A stretch of DNA of 64,000 nt, taken from positions 62,001-126,000 of the forward strand of contig NZ_QTPP01000001.1 of assembly GCF_003853415.1 (NCBI RefSeq). Direction: 5' to 3'. Positions 17,974-29,677 of this stretch are shown here, one piece after another (the first letter of the stretch is position 1; every line of letters starts with the position of its first letter). The translations under genes were made by a program, and so were the position numbers. This DNA comes from Burkholderia sp. Bp9142 (GTDB taxonomy: Bacteria > Pseudomonadota > Gammaproteobacteria > Burkholderiales > Burkholderiaceae). The notes beneath the pieces are model-generated. The model saw nothing but the letters and a program-made list of their open reading frames with translations, made no database searches and had not been told where the DNA came from.

Positions 17974-19008
17974 TCATTGCGCGGCAACCGCGCCGCGGTC
18001 GAGCGACGCCGCGCGCACCGCTTCGCCGGGCTTCGTGAACATGCGGCGCCGCAGCGCGGCGATCTGCGTGTCGCGATCCTGCGGCGACAGCCCGGCCGCA
18101 TCGATCTGCGCGCGCTGCGCCGCATAGTCGGCGTAGCGGCTCTGCCACGACGCGTCGTCCTGCTGCATCTGCGCGACGCGCGCGGCGGCCTCGGGGCCGA
18201 GCGTCTGCGTGAGTTGCGCACGCATCGCGTCGGGTGTCGCCCCGCTCTTCTGCAATTGCGCGATCTGGTCGATCGCCGCCTGCTGCCGGTCGGCCTTCTG
18301 CCGTGCCGCGCGTTCGTCGGCCGGCATCTGCTGCGCGAGCGCCGCGAGCTGCTCCGCCTTCTGCGCGTCCGTCAGCGTGCGGTCCTGCGCAATCTTCAGC
18401 CGTGCGAGATCGTAGCGCTGCCGCCACTGCTCGGCACCGAAGAACTGCTGGCTCCAGTCGCCGAGCGTCCGGTGTGCAATCGACGCACGCTGGTCGAGCG
18501 CGCGCTGCAGCGCACCGAGGTCGGACTTGTCGACCGCGCCCGCCTCGGACAGCTTTGCGAGCGCGTCGAGATACGCGCGATAGCGATGCCAGACGTCCAG
18601 CGCTTCGGGCTGTGCCACCGTGCCGTCGAGCTGCGCGGCGATCTCGCGCACGACGAGCGCATCGAGCGCCGTCGCGCTCAGGTCGCTCCGCGCGGTCAGG
18701 CAGTAGTCGAAGAAATCGCGCACCGCGCGCGACTTCGCGAGATGGCCACCGGCATCGAGCGGCAGCCGCGGCGCACTGGAACCGGCGAGCGGCGGCGGCA
18801 GGCCCGCGCTCGCCGGCACCGCGGCCTGCGGCGGCGCAGCGGTTGCACCGCCGAGCGGCGCGGCATCGGCCGACGTGCGCACCGCGTCGGCACCGCGATG
18901 CGATGCCGCGCCGCTCCAGATCGCGACGCCGGCGATCGCCGCCAGCCCCACCGTGCCGTAGACCGCAACGCGCCGCGCGAGCGGCGCGCGTCCTTCACGT
19001 GCCGTCAT
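17974..19008 (-). CDS. lifO: Lipase-specific foldase (lipase chaperone)
   Basis: A 344-residue membrane-anchored periplasmic steric chaperone. One N-terminal transmembrane segment (VAVYGTVGLAAIAGVAIW, about 14-31) is followed by an Ala/Pro-rich spacer to about residue 90. The alpha-helical lipase-embracing domain comes next. The foldase signature RxxFDY is present as Arg97-Phe100-Asp101-Tyr102. The helical, Gln/Ala-rich region (LAALAQQMPADERAARQKADRQQAA) is typical. It starts three bases after the lipase stop, so the two are co-expressed, as required for lipase folding before type II secretion. It is also called limA/limB in related species. It ends nine bases from the convergent MocR gene. 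Confidence 0.95.
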   Translation of the reverse strand: MTAREGRAPLARRVAVYGTVGLAAIAGVAIWSGAASHRGADAVRTSADAAPLGGATAAPPQAAVPASAGLPPPLAGSSAPRLPLDAGGHLAKSRAVRDFFDYCLTARSDLSATALDALVVREIAAQLDGTVAQPEALDVWHRYRAYLDALAKLSEAGAVDKSDLGALQRALDQRASIAHRTLGDWSQQFFGAEQWRQRYDLARLKIAQDRTLTDAQKAEQLAALAQQMPADERAARQKADRQQAAIDQIAQLQKSGATPDAMRAQLTQTLGPEAAARVAQMQQDDASWQSRYADYAAQRAQIDAAGLSPQDRDTQIAALRRRMFTKPGEAVRAASLDRGAVAAQ

Positions 19009-19011
19009 CGA

Positions 19012-22460
<3,449 letters not shown>

Positions 22461-22543
22461 GATCGAAAGCCCGAGTGACGCCCTCCACACGGCCTCGACG
22501 GACCGCACGGATATCGGCGATGAATGGAACGGAAGACAGCGCG

Positions 22544-22912
22544 TCAGGCGCGCTCGGGCGGGGCGCGTGGATACGCGCGCGGATAGCGGTCGGCGCGCGC
22601 CGCGACGGCATGCGGCGCGGCGACGGAAACGGCATGGGCGGGGACGGAGGAGAACGATGCGGCGGCCGCGCCGCCGATCGCGGGACTGTGCGCGAAGAAG
22701 CCGCAATAGCCGCACGCATCGAGATGCAGTGCATGATCGCGCGCGTGGCCTGCATCGGGCGCGCGATGCGCACCATGCTCGGTACTGCAGACAATCGCGT
22801 CGGGGGTTGCCGCCTGCGCGATGCGCCACTGCGACACCAGCGGCGCCGCGATCGCGAGCCAGATCGCGAACACGCCGAGCCAGGCGGTCAGGTGACGATG
22901 TCGGTGCAGCAT
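22544..22912 (-). CDS. DUF2946 family protein
   Basis: A 122-residue exported or membrane-anchored protein. The N-terminal hydrophobic segment (LTAWLGVFAIWLAIAAPLVSQ) is followed by a His-rich stretch (HGAHRAPDAGHARDHALHLDACGYCGFFAHSP) with the family CGYCG motif. The His and Cys residues make metal binding plausible. Such genes frequently accompany TonB copper receptors, as here, and the pair likely forms one operon with the receptor second. No biochemical function is established. Confidence 0.85.
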   Translation of the reverse strand: MLHRHRHLTAWLGVFAIWLAIAAPLVSQWRIAQAATPDAIVCSTEHGAHRAPDAGHARDHALHLDACGYCGFFAHSPAIGGAAAASFSSVPAHAVSVAAPHAVAARADRYPRAYPRAPPERA

Positions 22913-23002
22913 GCGCGGTGACGCGTAAGCGGAATGTAAAAACAGCCGAGATGTTACAGAATGTTCGCCTCGATGGCCAGTCGCGGATCGCGGTAAACGG
23001 AT

Positions 23003-23038
23003 CGGGGGGCATGGTTGTCAACACAACCATGCCCCCCG
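23003..23038. terminator. Perfect 16-bp stem hairpin between cytochrome b561 and DUF2946 genes
   Basis: CGGGGGGCATGGTTGT pairs perfectly with its complement across a CAAC loop. It lies 28 bp downstream of the cytochrome gene stop on the minus strand. No T run follows on either side, yet the stem is long enough to end or protect the cytochrome transcript. Confidence 0.5.
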
Positions 23039-23065
23039 TTGGGGCGCGGCTTCAGCGCGCGGCGA

Positions 23066-23602
23066 TCACGGCGCCATGCGTCGCAGCACGCCGTCGCGCC
23101 GGACGAAGTGGTGGTAAAGCGCGGCCAGCGCATGCAGGCCGATCACGAAGTAGAACGCGTTGCCGATCAGTTCGTGCGCCTCCTTGATCGTCGGACGCAG
23201 TGCCTTGTCGGGGCCGAACAGCGTGAACGACACGCCGATCCAGTCGAGCGACACGGGCTTGCCGCCCATGTTGATCATCATGATGCCGAGCAGCGGCTGG
23301 GCGATGATGAATACGTACAGCGCGAGATGCGCGAGCTTCGACAGCCACTTCAGCAGCGTCGCCTGCGGGATGGGCTCCGGCACGCGGCTGATCACCCGCC
23401 ACAGCACCCGCAGCACGGACAGCACGAGCACGAACGTGCCAGCCATCAGATGCACGTTCATCCAGAACGCGCGACTGTCGCTGCCTTTCGGCCCGCGAAT
23501 CTCGATGGCCAGATAGGCCAGCGCCACCAGCAGGAAGATGACCCAGTGGAAGAAGATCGAGGGCGAGCTGTAGCGCGTCTGTTTCGCGAGGATGTTTTTC
23601 AT
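23066..23602 (-). CDS. Cytochrome b561 family protein
   Basis: A 178-residue inner-membrane di-heme b-type cytochrome (CybB/YodB type) with four transmembrane segments. Heme-ligand histidine candidates are in IFFHWVIF, WMNVHLMAG, KLAHLALY and GLHALAALYHHFV. These proteins move electrons from ubiquinol, in some cases to superoxide. The start is ATG 23602 (MKNILAKQ); the upstream frame extension is not protein-like. It stands alone in the minus direction, with a strong hairpin after it. Confidence 0.93.
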   Translation of the reverse strand: MKNILAKQTRYSSPSIFFHWVIFLLVALAYLAIEIRGPKGSDSRAFWMNVHLMAGTFVLVLSVLRVLWRVISRVPEPIPQATLLKWLSKLAHLALYVFIIAQPLLGIMMINMGGKPVSLDWIGVSFTLFGPDKALRPTIKEAHELIGNAFYFVIGLHALAALYHHFVRRDGVLRRMAP

Positions 23603-23835
23603 GCTTTGTCTCGTGTTTCTCGTGTGGTATGCGGGGCAGGCACATGCCGCGGCTGGCCGGTGCCCGGCGGCTGCCCCGATTGTAGCCTCGCGGGCAGCCG
23701 GCATTGTGCGACCGGATCAAATATCCGAGGAATCCGCACGGCCCCGCGCCACGGCGCCGTCATATGGAAAATCCGCATCGCGCGCGCCCGCGGCTGTGGC
23801 ACGATGAAGTTTTGGTGCGGCGTTGTGCGGGCATC

Positions 23836-24474
23836 ATGAGCAAAGTGTTCTTCGTTGCGGCCTACCGGCTGATCGCCGCATTGCTCGCGGTGTCCACCAC
23901 GCTGCACAGCGTCGCCGACTACTGGGGCATGCCGACCTTTCACCTCGGCAACTACCTCAGCTACTTCACGCAACTGAGCAGCCTTTATGCAGCGGCGATG
24001 CTCGTTGCGGGGCTGTCGCGCGTCACGCGCCCCGGCTCGGCCCGCTACGAATCGATGCGCGGCGCCGCCGTGCTCTATGTGCTGATCACCGCGATCGTCT
24101 ACGAACTGCTGCTCGCACGGCTCGATGCGCTGCGTCACATCACGCCGGCCCTCAACAACTGGGTCCTGCACCGGATCGTGCCGTTCGTGGTGCTGTGCGA
24201 CTGGCTGTATGTCGAGCCGCGCTCGCCGATCCCGTGGCGCAGCGCGCTCGCGTGGCTCGGTTTTCCGGTCGTCTATCTCGGCTATACGCTCGTGCGCGGC
24301 GCGCTGGAGAACTGGTATCCCTACCCGTTCGTCGATCCGCGGCCGAACGGCTATCTGCCGGTCGCGATCCAGTGTTCGCTGATCGCGCTCGGCGCGGCGG
24401 GACTCGCGCTGGGCATTCGCTGGCTCGGCAATCATGCGAGGCAGTCCGGCACCGCGGAGCTCAAGGAAGGATGA
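23836..24474 (+). CDS. Pr6Pr family membrane protein
   Basis: A 212-residue integral membrane protein with about six hydrophobic segments (VAAYRLIAALLAVSTTL, YAAAMLVAGLSRV, AAVLYVLITAIVYELLL, VPFVVLCDWLYV, ALAWLGFPVVYLGYTLVRGAL, CSLIALGAAGLALGI). Conserved family features are HLGNYLSYFTQLSSLY, NNWVLHRIVPFVVLCDWL and the NWYPYPFVDPRPNGY loop. The family resembles FAR-17a/AIG1-like proteins; its function in bacteria is unknown. ATG 23836 begins the conserved sequence. Both neighbours are on the opposite strand. Confidence 0.85.
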   Translation: MSKVFFVAAYRLIAALLAVSTTLHSVADYWGMPTFHLGNYLSYFTQLSSLYAAAMLVAGLSRVTRPGSARYESMRGAAVLYVLITAIVYELLLARLDALRHITPALNNWVLHRIVPFVVLCDWLYVEPRSPIPWRSALAWLGFPVVYLGYTLVRGALENWYPYPFVDPRPNGYLPVAIQCSLIALGAAGLALGIRWLGNHARQSGTAELKEG

Positions 24475-24522
24475 AGGCGCGAACGTGTGCGCCACCTGGC
24501 GCACACGTCGTGACGCGGCGCG

Positions 24523-25257
24523 TCAGCCGCCGTTGCGCGGCAGGAAGTTCATCGGATCGACGACCTTGCCGTTCTGCCGGACTTCGAACTCGAACGTCGC
24601 GCGGCCGCTCGCGTCAGTGCCCATCTCGGCGACCGGCTGGCCCCCGCGGACCGCGTCGCCTTCGTTGACGAGCAGCTTGCCGTTGTGTCCATACGCCGTG
24701 ATGAGCCCGTTGTCGTGCTTCAGGATCACGAGCGGGCCGTACGCCTTGACGCCGGACCCTGCGTAGACCACCCGCCCGTTTGCCGCGGCCCGCACCGAAT
24801 GATCGGGCCCCGACGCGGCGATCACGATGCCGCGCGTCCTGCCGGCCGAGAACGACGTCGCGACGATACCCGTCGCCGGCCATGCCAGCGAGCCCGGTTG
24901 CGCGGCCGCGGCGGACGGCTGTCCGAGCGACGTCGCGGCAGGCGGCGGCGCGACCCGCAGCACCTGGCCGGGCGACACGGCGTCATTGGGCGACATGTGG
25001 TTCCAGCTGGCCACGTCCTGCACGCGCTGCCCGTATGCGGCGGCGACGCCGGCGAGCGTGTCGCCGGGATTCACGCGGTAATAGCCGGCGATCACGCCCG
25101 GCGTGGCGGCCGAAGTCGGCGTCGACGGCCGCACCGGCTGCCAGCTGTCGGTCCACGGCGTCATCGTACAGCCCGTCAGCGCGGCGGCCGCGACGACGAA
25201 CGCCGCCTGCGGCAACCAGCGCGCGAGCGCCTCGTGGATCGGAATCGTTTTTCTCAA
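24523..25257 (-). CDS. LysM + degenerate LytM (M23-like) lipoprotein, probable amidase activator
   Basis: A 244-residue lipoprotein. With the TTG start at 25257 (GGGAGGA just upstream) the protein has a clean lipoprotein signal ending in LTGC (Cys30). A LysM domain (YYRVNPGDTLAGVAAAYGQRV...PGQVLRV, about 72-115) and a LytM domain (about 142-242) follow. The zinc ligands of active M23 peptidases are missing: the HxGxD region reads RGIVIAA and the HxH strand reads FEFEVR. It is therefore probably not a hydrolase but an NlpD/ActS (YgeR)-like activator of N-acetylmuramoyl-L-alanine amidases at the septum or envelope (inference). Reading can extend upstream to 25377, but that part lacks protein character. 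Confidence 0.87.
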   Translation of the reverse strand: MRKTIPIHEALARWLPQAAFVVAAAALTGCTMTPWTDSWQPVRPSTPTSAATPGVIAGYYRVNPGDTLAGVAAAYGQRVQDVASWNHMSPNDAVSPGQVLRVAPPPAATSLGQPSAAAAQPGSLAWPATGIVATSFSAGRTRGIVIAASGPDHSVRAAANGRVVYAGSGVKAYGPLVILKHDNGLITAYGHNGKLLVNEGDAVRGGQPVAEMGTDASGRATFEFEVRQNGKVVDPMNFLPRNGG

Positions 25258-25652
25258 GAGTCCTCCCGGATTTGCGTCGTTGCGCCGCCCACCGCCCTCC
25301 GGCGCGCGACGCACGATGTCCGGCCGAACGGCCGGACCAACCAGTATCCGACCGCTCTCGCGGCCGTCAGTTTCCATCGCGGAACGTCGATGCGAATGGG
25401 CTCACCGGCCCCTTTTTCGCACCTTTTTCACGTCGTCCCGATCGTCAAAGATACCATTTGTCGCGGTCAGGACCGCGACAGGCGCCCGATCCGGCCACAA
25501 TCTTGCGGCGCCGCGAACGGGTGCCGGCGGGCCGCAAGCCGCGCCGCGCGAGGTGTCCGGCGCGCTTCCGGCCGGCCGTACCGCGGCAGCCGGCCGCCTC
25601 CTCCTATACTCGGAGATGCACCGCACGATCCAGCGATAACGAGGAGATAAAC
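25258..25652. other. Intergenic control region between the LytM lipoprotein and a small hypothetical gene
   Basis: These 395 bases separate two divergent genes and presumably hold both promoters. A -10-like TATACT (25605-25610) lies 43 bp before the small gene's ATG, without a clear -35. No further gene or repeat is recognised. Confidence 0.5.
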
Positions 25653-25973
25653 ATGAACAATGCGACGTTTCTGTCCGTGCAGCTCAACGCCGAGGATTTC
25701 GCCGGTTCCAGCGGCCTCGTCGAATTGCTCAACCGGCACCTGCTGTTCGCGACGGACGTCGCCGAAGCCGCGGACGCACTCGTCCAGCTGGCAAGCGTCG
25801 CGCATCTGAGCGGCGCCACCCGGCACAGCGTCGAGCTGCCGGTGCTCGCGATCGAGCGGCTGCGCGATGCGCTCGACACGCTGAGCGGCTACGACGAAGC
25901 GTGGCTGCAGGCGCTGGAACCGGCCGACGCACTGTTCCGGGACATCGGCCGCGGCCCGCGGCCGCTGCATTGA
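25653..25973 (+). CDS. Hypothetical protein, 106 residues
   Basis: I do not recognise a family. The protein is soluble and mostly helical in appearance (GLVELLNRHLLFATDVAEAADALVQLASVAHLSGATRHSVELPVLAIERLRDALDTLSGYDEAWLQALEPADALF), acidic overall, with no signal peptide. A strong GAGGAGATAAAC ribosome-binding site and consistent GC-rich third positions support it as real. It is monocistronic. The hairpin just downstream carries its T tract on the other strand and so serves the convergent DUF4148 gene. Confidence 0.72.
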   Translation: MNNATFLSVQLNAEDFAGSSGLVELLNRHLLFATDVAEAADALVQLASVAHLSGATRHSVELPVLAIERLRDALDTLSGYDEAWLQALEPADALFRDIGRGPRPLH

Positions 25974-25993
25974 CGCGGCGGGCGCCGCCAATG

Positions 25994-26032
25994 AAAACAG
26001 CCCGTCGTTCCGTGATGCGGAACGACGGGCTG
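25994..26032 (-). terminator. Intrinsic terminator of the DUF4148 gene
   Basis: A perfect 15-bp stem (CAGCCCGTCGTTCCG and complement, 5-nt loop) is followed on the minus strand by TTTT. It lies 55 bp after the DUF4148 stop and may also block read-through from the plus strand. Confidence 0.8.
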
Positions 26033-26087
26033 CGTGCACTGCGCTGGGTCGGATCAGGCCGCGCATGCGGCCCGCGATCGAAGACGA

Positions 26088-26432
26088 TCAACGACCCTTG
26101 TAGACCGGTGCGCCATCCGACACGCGCTTCACTTGCCAGCCGGTCTTGGCGGCTGCCGGAGCGCCCGACTCTTGCTGGGCGGCCGGTTGCGCGCCGTAAC
26201 CGCTCGTGTCGGCGGCGGCGACGTTCTGTTGCGGGTTCAGACGTGCTTCAGCTGCCTGGATGCTTGCCGGGTAGTCGGTGCGGTCGCTGCCCAGCTTGTA
26301 GCCGGCCTGTTGCAGCTCGGCCAGTTCGGCCTTCACCTGCGCACGGGTGACGGGCGCGTTCTGTTGGGCAAACGACACGGCGGGAACGGCGAGGACGGCA
26401 GCTGCAGCGAACGTTGCGATCAGCGATTTCAT
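26088..26432 (-). CDS. DUF4148 domain-containing periplasmic protein
   Basis: A 114-residue exported protein. The signal peptide MKSLIATFAAAAVLAVPAVSFA precedes QQNAPVTRAQVKAELAELQQAGYKLGSDRTDYPASIQAAEAR, the hallmark of the DUF4148 family that is greatly expanded in Burkholderia. The C-terminal part is Ala/Gln-rich and ends in SDGAPVYKGR. GGAGGT lies seven bases before ATG 26432, deciding the start. Function unknown; family members are often stress- or growth-phase-regulated. Confidence 0.92.
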   Translation of the reverse strand: MKSLIATFAAAAVLAVPAVSFAQQNAPVTRAQVKAELAELQQAGYKLGSDRTDYPASIQAAEARLNPQQNVAAADTSGYGAQPAAQQESGAPAAAKTGWQVKRVSDGAPVYKGR

Positions 26433-26632
26433 GATTACCTCCGGGATTTTTTTGCTTCGCCGCACACACCATGTCTGCAGCGATTGAACAAAGTTTAGTC
26501 CCGAGATCACTTAGGGAAAACCATGAAAGAACGAAAACACTGTTTCCTCGGAGCCAACAATTCCGGAATCCGGGAACGAAAAACCCTACTCAAAGAATAG
26601 ATTTTCGCAACAATACCGTCCTCGCCTGCCGG

Positions 26633-28045
26633 TTACGACCAGTTCGCGTGGAAGCTGCCCGGCTTGTCGGTACGCTCGAACGTGTGCGCACCGAAGAAGT
26701 CGCGCTGCGCCTGCACGAGGTTCGCCGGCAGCCGCTCGGAACGGTAGCTGTCGAAGTACGCGACCGCCGACGCGAACGCCGGCACCGGCACGCCGGCCTT
26801 CACCGCGGCCACCACGACGTCGCGCAGCGACGCCTGGTAGTTCGCGGCGATGTCCTTGAAGTACGGATCGAGCAGCAGGTTCGCGAGCGCCGGATCCTTC
26901 GCGTACGCGTCCGTGATCTTCTGCAGGAAGCGCGCGCGGATGATGCAGCCCGCGCGGAAGATCTTCGCGATCGTCCCGAGGTCGAGATTCCAGCCGTACT
27001 CTCCGGACGCCGTGCGCAACTGCGCGAAGCCCTGTGCGTACGAGATCACCTTGCTCAGGTACAGCGCGCGGCGCACCGCTTCGATGAACGCCGCCCGGTC
27101 GCCGTCGAACGGCGCGGCGGCCGGGCCCGACAGGATCTCGCTGGCCGCGACGCGCTCGGTCTTCAGCGACGACAGCACGCGTGCGAACACCGACTCGGTG
27201 ATGAGCGGCAGCGGCACGCCCAGATCCAGCGCGTTCTGGCTCGTCCACTTGCCGGTGCCCTTCTGCGCGGCGCGATCGAGGATCACGTCGACGAGGTGCT
27301 TGCCGGTTTCGTCGTCCTTCTTGCCGAAGATCTTCGACGTGATCTCGATCAGGTAGCTGTCGAGTTCGCCCTGGTTCCACTCGGTGTACACCGCGCCGAG
27401 CTCGTCGTTGGTCAGGCCCGCGACGTCCTTCAGCACCGCATAGCTTTCGGCGATCAGCTGCATGTCGCCGTATTCGATCCCGTTGTGGACCATCTTCACG
27501 TAGTGGCCCGCACCGTCCGGGCCCATGTACGCGACGCACGGTTCGCCGTCCGACGGTGCCTTCGCGGCGATCTGCTTGAGGATCGGCTCGACCAGGTCGT
27601 ACGCGTCGCGCTGGCCGCCGGGCATGATCGACGGGCCGCGCAGCGCGCCCTCTTCGCCGCCCGACACGCCGGTGCCGATGAAGTGCAGGCCCGATTGAGC
27701 GAGTTCCTGGTTGCGGCGAATCGTGTCGGTGAAGTGCGTATTGCCGCCGTCGATCAGCACGTCGCCCTTCTCGAGCAGCGGCTTGAGCGATGCGATCGTC
27801 GCATCGGTCGCTTCGCCGGCCTTCACCATCATCAGGATCCGGCGCGGCGTTTCGAGCGACGCGACGAACGCCTCGAGCGTATGGGTCGGCACCAGATTGC
27901 GGCCGGGGAATTCGGCGATCAGTTCGTCGGTTTTCTCGCGGCTGCGGTTGTACACCGACACCGCGTAACCGCGGCTCTCGATATTGAGTGCGAGATTGCG
28001 GCCCATCACCGCGAGCCCGATCACACCGATTGCTTGTTTGCCCAT
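26633..28045 (-). CDS. gnd: 6-phosphogluconate dehydrogenase, decarboxylating (NADP-dependent)
   Basis: A 470-residue enzyme of the oxidative pentose phosphate pathway converting 6-phosphogluconate to ribulose 5-phosphate with NADPH and CO2. The N-terminal Rossmann motif is [16 protein letters not shown]. The substrate/catalytic segment is [25 protein letters not shown] (catalytic Lys and Asn). The C-terminal all-helical domain ends with [19 protein letters not shown]. Length is that of the long homodimeric enzymes such as E. coli Gnd (468). ATG 28045 follows TCCGGAGAATTGACTA with a GGAGA ribosome-binding site. It is transcribed in the same direction as the DUF938 and sirtuin genes upstream. 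Confidence 0.98.
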   Translation of the reverse strand: MGKQAIGVIGLAVMGRNLALNIESRGYAVSVYNRSREKTDELIAEFPGRNLVPTHTLEAFVASLETPRRILMMVKAGEATDATIASLKPLLEKGDVLIDGGNTHFTDTIRRNQELAQSGLHFIGTGVSGGEEGALRGPSIMPGGQRDAYDLVEPILKQIAAKAPSDGEPCVAYMGPDGAGHYVKMVHNGIEYGDMQLIAESYAVLKDVAGLTNDELGAVYTEWNQGELDSYLIEITSKIFGKKDDETGKHLVDVILDRAAQKGTGKWTSQNALDLGVPLPLITESVFARVLSSLKTERVAASEILSGPAAAPFDGDRAAFIEAVRRALYLSKVISYAQGFAQLRTASGEYGWNLDLGTIAKIFRAGCIIRARFLQKITDAYAKDPALANLLLDPYFKDIAANYQASLRDVVVAAVKAGVPVPAFASAVAYFDSYRSERLPANLVQAQRDFFGAHTFERTDKPGSFHANWS

Positions 28046-28142
28046 TAGTCAATTCTCCGGAAAAAACGGGGCGCGACCCGATCCGGGCCGCGCGCACAGG
28101 CGAAAGGATAGTGGAAACCCGCCCGCGATGCGCGCTTGCGTG

Positions 28143-28784
28143 TCATTGCTCCGCGTGTGGGAGGCGCCGGAACACGACGCTCAGGTTGTTCGCCGGCATC
28201 TCGACGACCTCGATGCAGTCGAGCCCGCGGTCGAGGCCGAGCGCGACGACCGCCTCGAGATCGCGCACGCCCCACGACGGGTCGCGGCTGCGCAACTGCT
28301 GGTCGAACGCTTCGTTGGACGGCGCCGTGTGACGGCCTTCGCGGCGATACGGGCCGTACAGGAACAGCACGCCGCCCGGGCGCAGCACGCGCGATGCCCC
28401 GGCGAACAACGCGTCGGTGCAGGCCCACGGCGAGATGTGAATCATGTTGATGCAGACGATCGCGTCGAGCGCCGCGGCCGGCCACGACGCGTCGCGCACG
28501 TCGAACGCCAGCGGCTCGGCCAGGTTCGCGAGGCCGGCATGCGCGACCCACGCGGCGATCGAGCGGCGCGCGTGCGCGTCGGGATCGCTCGGCTGCCAGT
28601 GCAGCCCCGGCAGCGCCTGCGCGAAATGGACCACATGCTGCCCGGTGCCGCTCGCGATCTCGAGCACGCTGCCGCTGGCCGGCAGCACGCGGCGCAGCAC
28701 GTCGAGGATCGGCCCTCGATTGCGCTCGGCCGCCGGCGCCGACAGCCGCGCGGACGGATCGGGCGACGACGTCGGCCCGGTCAC
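28143..28784 (-). CDS. DUF938 domain-containing SAM-dependent methyltransferase
   Basis: A 213-residue class I methyltransferase-like protein. SAM-binding motif I is VLEIASGTGQHVVHFA; the acidic loop is WQPSDPD, and further core motifs are DAIVCINMIHISPW and LRPGGVLFLYGPYRREG. This pattern marks the DUF938 family, whose substrate is not known. The start is set at GTG 28784 because it overlaps the sirtuin stop by four bases (GTGA), implying translational coupling. The frame upstream lies inside the sirtuin gene and is not conserved in character. Confidence 0.87.
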   Translation of the reverse strand: MTGPTSSPDPSARLSAPAAERNRGPILDVLRRVLPASGSVLEIASGTGQHVVHFAQALPGLHWQPSDPDAHARRSIAAWVAHAGLANLAEPLAFDVRDASWPAAALDAIVCINMIHISPWACTDALFAGASRVLRPGGVLFLYGPYRREGRHTAPSNEAFDQQLRSRDPSWGVRDLEAVVALGLDRGLDCIEVVEMPANNLSVVFRRLPHAEQ

Positions 28785-29677
28785 GATGCATGCTCCGGCG
28801 CGCTGCCGGGAACGCCCAGCCGTGCGTTCAGCGCGTCGAGCGCAGGCGCGCAACGCGCCTCGACCTTCAGCGTCAGCATCGGATCAGCGCGCGTGTGACC
28901 AAGGTTCAACGCGGCGACGGGCTTGTTCTGCGCCTGGGCCCACACGCAGAACCGGTAACCGGAATACACCATCAGCGACGAGCCGACGACGAGCAGCGCA
29001 TCGGCCGCATCGAGTGCCTGCGACGCCAGCGCGACGCGTTCGCGCGGCACGTTCTCGCCGAAGAACACCACCGCCGGCTTGAGCAGCCCGCCGCAGGCCG
29101 GGCAGGCCGGAATGCGGAACGTGTCGAGCGCGGCCCATTCGAGGTGTGCGTCGCCGTCGGCGGCGGGCTCCGCCTGCGCGCCCAGCAGCTCGGGGTTATC
29201 CGTTTCAAGCACGACCTGGATCGTCGCGCGCGCGTGATGGGCGCCGCAATCGAGGCACGTGACGCCGTTGATGCCGCCATGCAGTTCGATCACATCGCCG
29301 CTGCCCGCGCGCTGATGCAGGCCGTCGACGTTTTGCGTGACGAGGCGCTCGATCCGGCCCGTGCCGCCGAGCCGCGCGAGCGCGACGTGCGAGCGGTTCG
29401 GCTGCGCGTGCCCGACCACGGGCCAGCCGATCATGCTGCGCGCCCAGTAGCGTCGGCGTGCCGCGTCGGAACCGAGGAATTCGTGCAGTTGGATCGGCGG
29501 CGAGCGCGTCCATCGACCGTTGCGGTCGCGATAGCCGGGAATGCCGGAATCCGTGCTGATGCCCGCACCGGTCAGCACGAGCAGCCGCGGATGGCGCTCG
29601 ACGAACGTGTGCAGCGCATCGAGCGCGGCCGGATCGATGCTGGCGGATGAGAGGTCGTGCAAGGCGGTGTCGTTCAT
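28781..29677 (-). CDS. Sir2-family NAD-dependent protein deacylase
   Basis: A 298-residue cytosolic sirtuin that removes acyl groups from lysine using NAD. Motifs are GAGISTDSGIPGYRD (NAD), TQNVDGLHQRAGS, the catalytic His in ELHGG, the zinc pairs CLDC and CPAC, and VVFFGE and VVGSSL in the Rossmann core. The sequence GAGISTDSGIPGYRDRNGRW is of the class II (SIRT4-like) type rather than the CobB class. ATG 29677 starts the conserved protein; an open frame continues upstream across a terminator and is not part of the gene. Translationally coupled to the DUF938 methyltransferase. Confidence 0.95.
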   Translation of the reverse strand: MNDTALHDLSSASIDPAALDALHTFVERHPRLLVLTGAGISTDSGIPGYRDRNGRWTRSPPIQLHEFLGSDAARRRYWARSMIGWPVVGHAQPNRSHVALARLGGTGRIERLVTQNVDGLHQRAGSGDVIELHGGINGVTCLDCGAHHARATIQVVLETDNPELLGAQAEPAADGDAHLEWAALDTFRIPACPACGGLLKPAVVFFGENVPRERVALASQALDAADALLVVGSSLMVYSGYRFCVWAQAQNKPVAALNLGHTRADPMLTLKVEARCAPALDALNARLGVPGSAPEHAS

